A DNA stretch of 64,000 bases. It comes from Haliclona indistincta (taxonomy: Eukaryota > Porifera > Demospongiae > Haplosclerida > Chalinidae). Both the position numbers and the translations under genes were made by a program. The DNA lies in the NCBI GenBank assembly GCA_964017065.1, contig OZ024789.1, forward strand, positions 9,294,422-9,358,421, in the 5' to 3' direction. The notes beneath the pieces are model-generated. The model was not told the DNA's origin and made no database searches. It worked only from the letters and a program-made list of their open reading frames with translations. Shown here in pieces: positions 21,714 through 33,070 of the stretch (the stretch's first letter is position 1; every line of letters starts with the position of its first letter).

Positions 21714-22269
21714 AATCGAGCTATTAACGTGTTATGTCGATATTGAACTTACCACCAGCTGATTCTTCGCCGTCTTTCAGAACTAGAGCGGACAGACATA
21801 CACACTGTATGCCTAAAACCAATTGCTACAGCAGTCGTACAAGCCAGTTTAACCGCATAAGCTTTAACAGTTGAGTGCAGTCACAAACTCAAGGCTAAAC
21901 AACTTACCAAGCTTAGTCTTGCAAAACCACTACTAGCCATGTGCATCGAAGCAATGCAGTGACAGAGAGCTTTGCAAATACTGAGCTGGTAAGTTTGATT
22001 TCTCATCTAGTATGACGTCACAGTTTTTAATGCCGGGCATGTGTAATTCGAATAACTCTGTTTTTGTCAGAAGCGAAATCAACACAGTGAATTTCAGCTC
22101 ACTCTGACAAACACTAACATTAAACAAACTAGTTTGAAGTCATGTAGTCTAGAATATTGATATTCCCATACACTGCGAAGGCTGAATCATAAGTTGTCCG
22201 CTATATTCAAGTCAAGTGCTACACACAGTTGCCAGCAGGGTGGTGCATGAAGGAGGGTTATATACTAAC
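21714..22269. other. 3' flank of APEH, terminal exon not seen
   Basis: No gene recognised. The APEH donor at 22269 predicts a downstream exon for the last 35-40 residues, but none is visible here in any minus-strand frame. Confidence 0.4.
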
Positions 22270-23031
22270 TTAGCTTTCTTGCCCAAGGCCTTGAGCTTAT
22301 GATAGTACAGCTTTCCCTGGGATGGTGGTACCCTGTGATCCTCACCACCAAGTGCTATCATGATGGGTGTCTTCACCTAGACCACAGAGAGGTTAAACAT
22401 TTTGGTAGGAACAATTCGCAAATCAGACAGTACATCAAAGAAATTTTATGTGAGAATGCACATGTAAATACTGTATAGCTGAAAATGTGACCTACCTTGT
22501 CTACTAAGGTGATAGGAGATACAGACAGCATTTTACCAATCTGTTCTTGTGTCACTGGTCCAGCAGGATCATACGGCAGACCAGACTCACAGAATGACCT
22601 GAAGAGACACACGAGTGTGTAAAAAAGAAAATAAACCAACATCACAGTATCCTCACCAATCAGGAATATCGGTTACACTGTACATAGCTATGAAGAAAGA
22701 AAAGCAATGTACTTGTTAAAAATGCAATATTTTTTAAAAATTCACTCACCAGAAATATCAGTGACTGGATTGCGTGTTAGAGCAGCTTTGTAAAAATCCT
22801 ACAAAAACAAGAAATCAGCAACAGCGAGTTTTTGCATGTACACAAGTATCTGTGGTGTGTGTGTGTGTGTGTGTGTGCATGTGCTTACAGGGAACTGTCC
22901 GATGAGGTGAGTGGTGAGGAATCCACCATGTGATCCTCCCATCACCACCACTCTCCCACTATCCACCCTCCCTGAGGTCACCAGTGAATTAGCAACATGC
23001 TAGAGAGAGAGAGAGGAGAGAGGGAGAGAGA

Positions 23032-23124
<93 letters not shown>

Positions 23125-25458
23125 AGGGGGAGAGAGAGAGGGAGATGGGGAGAGAGAGAGGGGGAGAGAGAGGGAGAGAGATTGGCAAAAATTACACAAA
23201 TCAAAACACATGTGTAACCATACTCACCTGGATATCATTCACATCTAATGTGCCAGCTTTGCCGGGAAGACTCTTGACAAATTTTTGCCCAAACCCAGAA
23301 GACCCTCTATAGTTTACTGAAGAGGAGAATGAGCGAAAAGAAACTAAGCAGAGAGCGACAAAACTAACTGCTACAAGATCTTGATTGTCATAAATCTGGC
23401 CTTGATTGCTTGAAAATATCTCTAACTTGATAGTAAGCTTTACTTACTCACAATACATATTTTAAACTATTGTGCACAATCGAGAACATCTTTGTTTACT
23501 TGTAGTATAAAATATACCAGGGCCAGATCTTCAAGGGTGCTTTCAGTGCTCAAACATTCCATTAGCAACCAATTTGCTATGCCAACAGTTTCTATGTCAC
23601 TAATAATAATTACTCATAAAAATAATTTGGGCTGGAGTCATAAGTGCTGCCAAAAACAACATGTAGTCACTTGTCAGTATGCCTAAGTGCTCTTTGCCTT
23701 GCCAAGCTATCTTGTGTATAACCCACAAATACTGGGTGTGAGCATCCTCCTTATTCAAATCCTGGATACACCACTGATGGACACTTTTATCACGGTCACA
23801 GTCGGTTCCACAGGCTGATATTAGGTGACCCATTGTAAGAACAAACGTAGAACACACCTAAATTTAACCCTCCACACATAACATCTGCATTAGATACCAG
23901 TGATGTGACACTAACCCATCACTACAGCATAGCCCAAGGCAGCTAAACAAATCGGCCAAACCAGAAAGTCAGTTGGAACACAAGTATGAGGTCCGCCTGT
24001 GGGTAGAGAAAAAAAGAAACATAGCAATCACTTGCTCTGTAGCAAAAACAATGAATAGCCAGATTAAAAGTCCCTTGAACACAGTGAAAGTAGAATTCAA
24101 TATCAAAACCGCTAAAATTAATTTTCACATTTTTTGGGGTGTTGTCAATAAATATTGCGACTGAAAAGCAATTAAGCTACTGTGAAAATTTCTACGGATT
24201 TACGGAAGCTAATAACGACAGAAATTTCTGAAGCGCCGAATAATTGAAGGTGTGGCAGCGAGCATGTGTTTTGAACGAGAATGCATCATACACTTGTTAC
24301 AGGTCTTTTCTTTGAAGTATAGGACTTCTAGCGTATAGCTGTTGGCTGCCTATGATGAAGAACTGAAGTGCTTGTTGAATTTGGAGGTCTAGTACGCACT
24401 TCAGCGACAAGGTGCCGAAAAATAGGAGGTGCCGAATCATTACGGTAATTAAAACTTCAATCCTAGTAATATTTGAGCAACAATCTCACCATGGTTGAAG
24501 ACCACTAGACTAGGAGGAGTACCAGTGGATGATGGGAGGAGTAGAAGAGCTTCATAACTACCTAATGGAGGAGTCAGCAACACACACACTGCATGGTCTG
24601 GACTCACCTTCAACTCCCTCACGAGATACGGTCATCAAGTCCCAACTTAACCCCTTAACGACTGATGGAGTTTCAGTCTTAGCTAAAAGACATGAAGAAC
24701 ATTAATAATATTTAAATCATGATCGAGACGTACCTATTTCAGTCCACTTCAGATCTGGTTTGTCATCATCAGCTGTTGGTAAAGCAGCCACTAACTACAA
24801 CAGACAAAAAATTAAAATTTAAACTTTACTGATGAAAGGAAATCTACGTCAGTCATGATCCAGAAATAATAAATAAATTATTAATAACCACAAATTAAAC
24901 AATAAGATTATTAATAATGAAACAAGGCAAACGAGTAACCATTAAAGTTTTGTGAACGTTTCTATATCTGAGAAATATGCTGGCAGCCTGGCACAAACAT
25001 TTTGTGGAACATGGAATACACAAGCTGTAGTTCTGGTGTAGTTTTTATGAAATACATTTTTGGTACCAATTTTGTGAAATATTTTGCAAACTAGGCCCAG
25101 ACAATAATTTGTGAAACCATTCATGACAAAAATATACAGCCAAGCAATGTCAAAATTTTGTCCTTTTAAATTTTTCAAATGTATCCTAATCTGATTCAGC
25201 GGCAGAAAGGCTTACCACACTTGGAGGAGAGATAGGAGTAGCATATCGAGTGAGTATCAAGCCATCACTGACGTCCATTACTACATGAGCTCCTTTGCTG
25301 TCTCCCTCAGGTGAGGGGAGGTAGCTGACAGCTCCATTACTGGTATCCACACACACTAACACTATGTAGCTACGACAGAAGTCATGGTAGTACAGCTTGG
25401 TACCATGCCAGCAGCGCTCAGGGAGACAAGCTGTATAGATACCAGTGAAACCATCACC

Positions 25459-25537
<79 letters not shown>

Positions 25538-25830
25538 TAGGATTAATTTGAGACTTGTCACTGTTTGGTAGTAGTACATAAATCTGAAGAAAAACTAATA
25601 AATTTTTTAAATTAAAAAACTAACTGTTGATACTGATCATGAACAGTGAACACTAAAATCGTCGTTTTACAAACACTAGCAAAAACTTTGAAAGAAAAAA
25701 TTAACTAAATTCTGCAAGCTTGGAAGTGGCATTGTACCAACCAACCTTCTGGTGTATCAACAATATCCACTACCGTAGAGATATCCTTACTAGCCCAGTC
25801 AACCTAAAGAAGAGCAGGAAGAATGTGACA

Positions 25831-25885
<55 letters not shown>

Positions 25886-28800
25886 GCGAACATGCACCTG
25901 ATAGACAAGCCAAGTGCCTCACTACATCATGGGTCACACACGCACTAAAGCAGCTGCTATGTATTAATTAGTTTGTGCAATGGTTGAGACTTGGGCAGAA
26001 TTTCACTAAGAAATTTTATCTTGAAGAGAACTTCTCATGTATGAAATAAAGTTGATCGGATAGTATGGCTGCACTTTAAGTTAAAATGTATGCCCTCTGA
26101 GAGAGATTGTGAGGCTATTTTTGGACACCAAAGCAGCATTGAAACAAATTAGTCTTCTGACAATGATTCGTGAGGCTGAGAAGACAATGATTCTTGACGC
26201 TGAGAAGACAGAGTTAGAGGTGGGAAACCTCCCTTCCCGGGATACTGCATGAAACCCTACGCATCATCACTAAACCCATCCAGTCACTCCCTCGCTCATA
26301 TACACTTGCACACACCCACAGCAATGAGACAGTCATTAACATAATAATTTTATTTACCATTTTCATTCGAGCACAGGAGTGGTGAACTCCCCCTGGAGGA
26401 GTGGTACACTCCAGATATACCTGTGGTCAGACAAATGTCGTTCAATGAACTACAGAGAAAATTGCTACTACAGGTTACAAAAACAGTGTATTTAGCAAAT
26501 CCGTAAAATGTAGTAAACAATTAATGCCTACAAATCACTTGTACGTGCAATAACACACTTAAAGTAATCTATTTGAATTTGAGACGATCATACTCAATTT
26601 TGCTAGACTTTGACACGATTAGGCCGGTCAATAACAGACGGGTTGTAAGGCTTGCTTGAAACCACAACATCACACTTACTAGCTTGGTGCCCTCGGGGTT
26701 AAACCGAGGGCTATAGATGTAAACATCTCCTCTAACAATTACTTCTGCAAAGAGAAAAAAGAAGAGTGGAGAGTTCAAAAAGTGTATTTTCTTACCACAC
26801 GTGTCTTCCTTGAGATTAGCATGACATAAAGTTGACCTGGAAACAAAATAAACACAGAAAGATGCATATAATGTAGTTGTAAGTACACATGATCTGGTAT
26901 AATTTCCTTGCTTTTAAAAGTTACAAGCGTTCTTTTCTGAAAAAAATAATCATCATGACATATTCCAAGCGGAAAACAAACCAAAAACTAGCAAATAATT
27001 CAAATAAATGCAATAGCAAACGGCTGACTATAAAGAAACCTACTACTCTCATCTGCACTTTGTTACACCGCTTACTTGCTCTGAACAATCTGTACTATGT
27101 TATAAATTATTCAGCTGTTCAGCTTTACCATCAAAATTTCAACACACTCTTTTTTATGTACAGCTAAGCTGTGTACAGAAGGTTTACAAATCCATCAGTC
27201 TCACCATCTATTGAAACAGTAGACAAAGCCTAGCTTTAGTGGGTTATTTGAGTAGCCTACGAACACCAGTTCTTCGTTGCTACCCGGCAACCAGTGGGCG
27301 GAGCTAGCTGAGATATCTTCCGTGCACCCAGGAGCTACCGAGCAGTCACCAGAGGCCCATTCCAATACCATTACAACTGGGTCTGTGACCGTGGTCAACT
27401 GCTCTCCCCAACTCTCACGATATTCATACTCAACACCCTGAGAAAAGAAAAAAATTTTTTTTCAGCGTTTCTACTTTCCAAGGCTTTTACATTATGGAGC
27501 ACTCTGAGAATGTGCCTAATCATTAACCAACACATTCCTTAGCAGGAAGTTTGTTATTTCTTGGCTTAAAATTATAGATTATTTGCTTGTATGAAAAACT
27601 AAACATTTCGTTGAATTATCACTACAGTGTAACCTCTCCAAAGCGGACACCATTGGGACCAACAAAAATCGTAGAGCGTGTCTTCTGGTGAGGGGTTTAT
27701 TATACATTATGTGGGTTATTTATTCGGGATTTAGTAAGTGTCCATTATAGAGGGATGAGGGGTGTCCTCTAAGAGGGGTTCCACTGTATCACACACTACA
27801 CATGCATGTGTAGAGTGTAACCAATAGATTGCATAGTAAGTACTGTCTCTTCTCCTACCTTCACTGTCTCATCTTTTTCTTCTTTTTCTCCACCTGTGAA
27901 CACAAAAATTAATTACATGTACATACTGTACAATTAAAAATCCTCCGCACATAGTACTCATAATAATAGTAGTTGTATGCCCCCACGCACGATTGCTCAC
28001 CACAATAACGCTAGAAATACTCCCTCAATCGCAAAATATCTCATATAAAATCGCGTATATAATCAGGATAAACCTGATATAATAAAGCATCACATTTTTT
28101 GACAAACCAAACCAAGACGCCATGCAACCATAAAATATATCTTACCTATCTACATTTGCACAATATTTACTAGCTATTTGACTAAATTTTTTCATAAGCC
28201 TCACGCGATTCAGACAAACATGAAGAACTGCACCACAACGGTGCAGTTTAATCCCAAAATATTTCAAATACATGCAACCTATCATTCTAACCAGCATTTT
28301 GCTACATTATTTTCGCTCTTGTTCAAAGTGCATGCACTATTAGTTTAGCTGACAATAGTGTATTAGTTAGTATTCCTTTTTTGTATTAGTATAATTCTGC
28401 CGACAAAGTTCAAAACCAGAGTATGAAACGGTAAAAAGTATTGACAAAAACGACTACAATTATTTTAGCTGTGTACCGAGTAGGCTTCATATCACAGATA
28501 ATACACATATGTATGCTTTGTACAAAGCCGCATAAGTGCAACTATAGTACTTCAAAATTTTAGCTAATCTAGCAACACGAGAATTAAATTTTTGCACGAG
28601 GCAAATGCTTCCCATCCATCGTGTGCAGGTATGCAACAGTCGGTAAATAAACAAAAATGATTTGTGCATGACAAAACAAACACAGCTTAGATTATCATAG
28701 GCACATGATGAGTAGTGCATTACAGTGTAGCGAAACACCATAAGTTTACAGTGGAACCTCTCTTAGAGGATACTCCCGATAGCGGACACCTCGATATAAC

Positions 28801-30689
28801 GGACAATTAGCTCATGTATAATAATACAAAACAATACTAATATGAATCTTCACGTAAGTGACACCTCTATGCAACAGATAAAAACCACTTGCCCCCAACT
28901 TGTTTGTTATAGAGAAGTTTCACTGTATTAGTTTCTATGTCAAAAACCAACATATTTAACCCCCGTGTACTGTAAAAATAATAACCCACTTTCATTCCAA
29001 AACTAGAATCTCTGCCATCAAATGCAAACGTCACTGACCTGGTGCTGTTTTGAAATAAGACGCACTGTCCGGTCTCTTCCTCTCAGCAATGTACAGCAAT
29101 TTGCTGCCGTCAGAGTTCAGCCGGAAACAACCAAAATGATCTGAAAGGCATTAAATAGAATAATTTCCTAACCGTCTTCTTACAGCTCTCACCATCTTCG
29201 TGTATTTTTCCGTGCTTTTTCTTCAAATCCGCTACACTGATACACTTTGCTAACCGGTCACCTTCCCAAACCTGTAGCAATAACAAATCGATAAAACCAG
29301 CTTGACTCTGTCCAAATTCTATACTTCTGTAATACATAACCAACTATAGATTAACCCTTTAATTACTAAATTATCTTGCTGAAATTTTAACCTCGTAAAT
29401 GCTGACCACTTCTCTTGTGAATATCTCGTGTGTCTTTTGTGCTACTGGTCTCAAATTTGCGTCCTTTTACGCCAGTGAGTAGCCGCAATTGCCTACACTC
29501 AAGTCAGTCGATATGCCCCTCCCACTTCGAAAGTGAAGCCGATAAAGTGCAACGACCTCATCAAATTTTGCTCAAAGTTAGTGCTTTGGGGCTGGATACT
29601 GAAAAGTACACACAACTAGCAGTGGTTTTGGTGAGTGCAAAATGTAGTCCAGATCATAGAGAATGCACGAAAATGTGTTTCCGAGCACCCTGAAGCCATA
29701 AAATGTCCGAATTTTCTTGGCAGCCATTTTGTTTTTCTGAAAATGTTGTGAAATTTGCACTGAAGCCATAGAAATGCCGAAGCCAATACGTTTAGCGCAG
29801 GGGGCGCGCCGAAAACCGGTCAATTTTTTGCGGTTATTTGTATTCTTCAATTTGGCTCAATTTTGGGATATTTTAGCACTTTTTCATAAAGTTATGGTGT
29901 CTGAAGTATGTATGTCGCCAAAAGGCGACAATAGGGGTTAAAGGGTTAATAATAATAATTATTAAATTTTGTCTTTTATGATGGATAATCAATCATACAG
30001 CAGGTAAAATTTGTCGAGCATCATAGAAAGTTTTTGGGACAGATCAGTGAAGCAATCAAAGAATACATAGTACTTTTAAACTCTAAACTGATGTCTGTCA
30101 CTAAAATAAAAATAATTTTTACAACATGTTACACTAAACTGGGGCTTCATACACCAAACCTCATTAGCCTCAAGAAATGTAAGCTGTGGACATAAACATG
30201 AACGTCCTCTACCTCAATAAACTGCTGTGGTTCCACACACTGATCAGCCAGTCCCTGCTTGTCCTTCCTCAACACAGCACGCAGACGCCCATCAGATGAA
30301 AATGTCTCCTTGATGCTGCACAAGAATTCCATGCACAACCATATAATTATTAGTCCCTTACATGTAATTGTATTAATATTTTATGGTTGCTTTAGGTCTT
30401 TGTGCATTGCTATTATAAGCAGTTTAATTGCTCACATTGCTGTCGTGTCGTTTTGGAAAGCACACGGCACGCAATCCTCCACGCCACTGTCTCCAGCGCG
30501 AACGATAGCACTCTTAGCGAACGAGATGTTCTTTCCGCGCTCCAGGTCGCGTTGAGTCCATTTCACTGCTATCTCACACTTCCCCTGGACCTTTGGAAAC
30601 AGACGCCCCTTGGTTGGAGTAGGTAGACAGGCGACAGCTCTGTAGATGGAGCAAGCTCGCTCGCGGTAAGCTGCTTCTTCAGCGGCCAT
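22270..30689 (-). CDS. APEH: Acylaminoacyl-peptidase (acyl-peptide hydrolase), 21 visible exons
   Basis: Serine peptidase of the prolyl oligopeptidase family (S9C) that removes N-acylated residues from peptides in the cytosol. Exons 5' to 3': 30689-30436, 30315-30213, 29271-29193, 29140-29039, 27893-27859, 27437-27205, 26836-26796, 26744-26680, 26420-26358, 25803-25746, 25457-25216, 24794-24734, 24682-24608, 24561-24490, 23996-23916, 23316-23228, 22999-22889, 22798-22750, 22687-22657, 22598-22496, 22376-22270. All junction phases agree. Signature blocks: [16 protein letters not shown] near the N-terminus, [13 protein letters not shown] in the propeller, [36 protein letters not shown], the nucleophile motif [11 protein letters not shown], and the Asp loop [10 protein letters not shown]. 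That gives about 684 residues against about 730 usual. The last segment with the catalytic His is not found. Four MITE-like repeats and long GA and CA tracts lie in introns. Confidence 0.9.
22850..22877. repeat. GT microsatellite in an APEH intron
   Basis: About 13 GT units, close to the donor of the exon ending at 22889. Confidence 0.85.
23000..23180. repeat. GA microsatellite abutting an APEH acceptor
   Basis: About 180 bp of GA with GGGA patches. On the sense strand it is a CT tract that runs into CTCTCTAG at the exon starting at 22999. Confidence 0.95.
24178..24450. repeat. Dispersed repeat family, copy 1 (related to 46512-46800)
   Basis: Shares CGAATAATTG, GACGAGCATG-like, CTATGATGAAGAAC and GAAAAATAGGAGGTGCC blocks, in the same order, with the copy at 46.5 kb. 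This copy is the more decayed and lies in an APEH intron. Confidence 0.8.
25459..25534. repeat. GA microsatellite abutting an APEH acceptor
   Basis: About 36 GA units. On the sense strand the CT tract ends CTCTCTTCCAG at the exon starting at 25457. Confidence 0.95.
25831..25882. repeat. CA microsatellite in an APEH intron
   Basis: About 26 CA units, roughly 30 bp upstream (genomic right) of the exon starting at 25803. Confidence 0.95.
27627..27790. mobile_element. Small inverted-repeat element, AACCTCT family, copy 1
   Basis: Begins ACAGTGTAACCTCTCC and ends AGGGGTTCCACTGTAT, inverted termini of about 16 bp. GCGGACACCATTGGGACC and AGTGTCCATTATAGAGGGA are internal landmarks seen in the related copies at 28.75, 45.95 and 50.95 kb. 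Confidence 0.75.
28749..28930. mobile_element. Small inverted-repeat element, AACCTCT family, copy 2
   Basis: Begins ACAGTGGAACCTCTCTTAG and ends GAAGTTTCACTGTA. Internal TAGCGGACACCTCGATATAA corresponds to the copy at 27.6 kb, though it is more diverged. In the same APEH intron as copy 1. Confidence 0.7.
29351..29949. mobile_element. 599-bp TTAA-flanked MITE, copy 1
   Basis: Starts TTAACCCTTTAATTACT and ends GGGGTTAAAGGGTTAA, with short CCCTTTAA inverted termini flanked by TTAA. A relative of nearly the same length (607 bp) lies at 59345-59951 and shares CCTGAAGCCA, AATGCCGAA-like and AGGCGnCAnTAGGGGTT segments. TTAA targets are typical of piggyBac-type elements, which may supply the transposase. 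Confidence 0.8.
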
Positions 30690-30744
30690 GTGGTTCTTTT
30701 CTAATTACAGCGCACCAATGTTTGTAGGCGTGGTCTCAGTAAAA
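30690..30744. promoter_or_regulatory. 55-bp bidirectional promoter of APEH and LAMTOR5
   Basis: The start codons of the two divergent genes are only 55 bp apart, so their 5' UTRs are very short or overlap the opposite gene's transcription start. No TATA box. CCAATG appears near 30714 (CCAAT-box-like). Confidence 0.6.
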
Positions 30745-31717
30745 ATGGAGGGCAAGCTAGAAAGTCAAGTCAACGAAATGTAAGAGACTCTGAGAGAATG
30801 AGAAATGACAATGAGGAAAGACTAGCTCTTAGAATACTTGCTGTGTAATATTTGTGAACGCTCAATTAAGCTCTGTTAGCGTTTTGTTCAAGATATAGTA
30901 TGTCACCTTTTGTGTTTTGGTTTCTTGTAGTTCTCAGACTCCTGGTGTGATTGGAGTGGTCTGTACCGACAAGCAAGGACTGGCTCTAACTGGTGAGTGT
31001 TCTAAAAATGATGTTTACACACTTCACTGTGCGTGTGGGTCAAATGCTTGAGAGACTTTGAATAATGCATGTCGAGCATGACCTGATCAATTCACTAACT
31101 TGAGTAGGTGTATCAAACCATCAATGTCTACATGTATGTGAGTATACTCCTCTCTTGCTGTGTGTGGAGGCATGCCCGATCTCTATGTGTGTTCATTCAT
31201 GTGTGTGTCCTACATACATTGTCTTTGCGTCTCTGTGTGTTCGTGTGTGTCCGCGTGTGTTTGTTTCTCTGTGTGTGTGTGTGTGGATGTGTTTACGATC
31301 ATCGATACTCTCCTAATCCGGTAACATGGTCTACTCTAATCGTGTGTGTCCGGTTACTCACTGTTTGTAAATGTGTAGCTCCTGTTACACTATAGCTTGT
31401 GTGCGTGAATCCTGTGTGTGTGTCTCGGTATGTGGCTCATCTTCTTTGTTCTTCTCTCTGATAGCTCGAGGCACCATGAAGCCAGACACTGCTGGAGTAG
31501 TGTCTGCCATGTCAGCTCAAGCTAGCCAGCTAAAGATTGGCACTGGAGCTGATGATAGCCCGACTATTGTGGTGGAGTTTGACAACGGGTGAGGGAGAGG
31601 GAGAAAGGGGTGGGCGGGAGGGAGAGAGGGAGAGAGAGAGTGAGAGAGTGAGAGAGAGAGAGAGAGAGAGATGGAGGAAGGGAGGGAGGGAGAGAGGGAG
31701 AGAGAGAGAGAGGGGGG

Positions 31718-31802
<85 letters not shown>

Positions 31803-31817
31803 AGGGAGGGAGGGAGG

Positions 31818-31860
<43 letters not shown>

Positions 31861-32078
31861 GAATGAGAGGGAGAGAGTGAGAGATTCAGAGAGTAAGTGA
31901 GTAGTGCTTTATCTATCACATGATGTTTTTAGACTGAGATAACACACCTGTAGCATAGATAATACTTACTTGGAAAACATGTGCGTTACAAGCTTCCGTA
32001 GTGCACGTGCTCACTGAAAATCCCATAGTATAACATAATATCACTGGCTTTATCGCTCTCTCTCTCTCCCTCTCTTTT

Positions 32079-32171
<93 letters not shown>

Positions 32172-32229
32172 CAGGAGTGTACTCATCAAGAGCCAGGACA
32201 AGTCAAATCTCGGAATCCACAAAGTATAA
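30745..32229 (+). CDS. LAMTOR5: Ragulator subunit LAMTOR5 (HBXIP), 91 aa, 4 exons
   Basis: Exons 30745-30779, 30931-30992, 31465-31588 and 32175-32229 splice to exactly 91 codons, the same length as human LAMTOR5. The roadblock fold is visible: TPGVIGVVCTDKQGLALTA (human GVLCTDSQGLNL), RGTMKPDTAGVVSAMSAQAS, TIVVEFDNGSVLIKSQDK, ending NLGIHKV. It is part of the pentameric Ragulator that anchors Rag GTPases on lysosomes for mTORC1 activation. Introns 3's donor and acceptor are both fused to microsatellites. An AATAAA at 32599-32604 is a plausible polyadenylation signal, giving a 3' UTR near 390 nt. Confidence is high because length, ends and core motifs all agree. Confidence 0.92.
31589..31885. 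repeat. GA/GGGA microsatellite beginning at the LAMTOR5 exon 3 donor
   Basis: The donor GTGAGGGAGAGGGAGA leads straight into about 290 bp of GA and GGGA units. Confidence 0.95.
32058..32174. repeat. CT microsatellite ending at the LAMTOR5 exon 4 acceptor
   Basis: About 110 bp of CT (with CCCC patches at its left) running to CTCTTGCAG at the exon starting at 32175. The same intron starts with a GA tract, so one intron has mirrored purine and pyrimidine repeats at its two ends. Confidence 0.95.
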
Positions 32230-32598
32230 TCCTGACCCACTATCACTAAAAACTATTAATATTCTATTAACGCTTCATTGTACATGGACCAAATCTCATG
32301 TGTATTGCTCTGGTGCACTTAATTACGTGTTACTAATTCCTCTGAACCCTTGGGAGCGAGACAGCCAGTTAATTTAGTGCGCCAGACGACTGTATAGCCC
32401 ATTATTGTTCCAATACATGGGATGCGTGCATGATTATGTCTTGTCAATGAAAATATGTTATTGTTGTCTTTGTCCGAGACTCGTAACATTGATAAATCAT
32501 ACCATTCAAGGCAGGGATTAATGCCAGTGTTTGTGTACAGTGTGATCTCAGGGACTTTGTATTGTATAATCATAATACAATACTAACCTTCTATCCAC

Positions 32599-32604
32599 AA
32601 TAAA
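32599..32604 (+). promoter_or_regulatory. Polyadenylation signal AATAAA, probably LAMTOR5
   Basis: Canonical hexamer 370 bp downstream of the LAMTOR5 stop, followed by a T-rich stretch. Confidence 0.5.
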
Positions 32605-32719
32605 GAGTTTAATCTTGATGTTCAATTATCCCTCGTTGACCCTCGAGCCTAATATGAAGTGGTATGCAGGTTAAAATGCAGACTAACAGTGTGGAATTTG
32701 TACTTCAGTAATACCGAAG

Positions 32720-33070
32720 TGTCCCTCAGTCTCTAGTCAAATCCCGAGTCTATTAAGATCAGGGTGTGTCAAGGTTCACTAGTGATTTGAATGTGAATTA
32801 TGAAATAGCCTTTCGGAATTTTTGCCAGAGTGTCTCTTGGTCTCTGATCTCATTTCTTCGTAGACTAACTCCCTTTGAGTGAGTGGGTGTGCGAAGCTTT
32901 CTAATCATGAAAAACAGTGACTTTTTACGCTGCGCTCCTTCCTGTCTCCGATTTATATCCCTTCGTAGACTAACTCAAGGCTAGAGTGAGTAAGTTCACT
33001 TTTAATTAAGATGTGGAAACTTGTACCCATTATACTACAAGAGCGCCTAGCAGTCTCCAATCTTAATGCA
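32720..33070. repeat. Degenerate ~105-bp tandem repeat, about four units
   Basis: Related segments begin near 32720, 32829, 32931 and 33037, each with a CTC..GTCTCnnATC core. The middle two share TTCGTAGACTAACTC. Confidence 0.5.

Noticed and set aside
31108..31395. 95-codon Cys/Val-rich plus frame
   Set aside because: Derived from GTGTGT-rich intron 2 of LAMTOR5.
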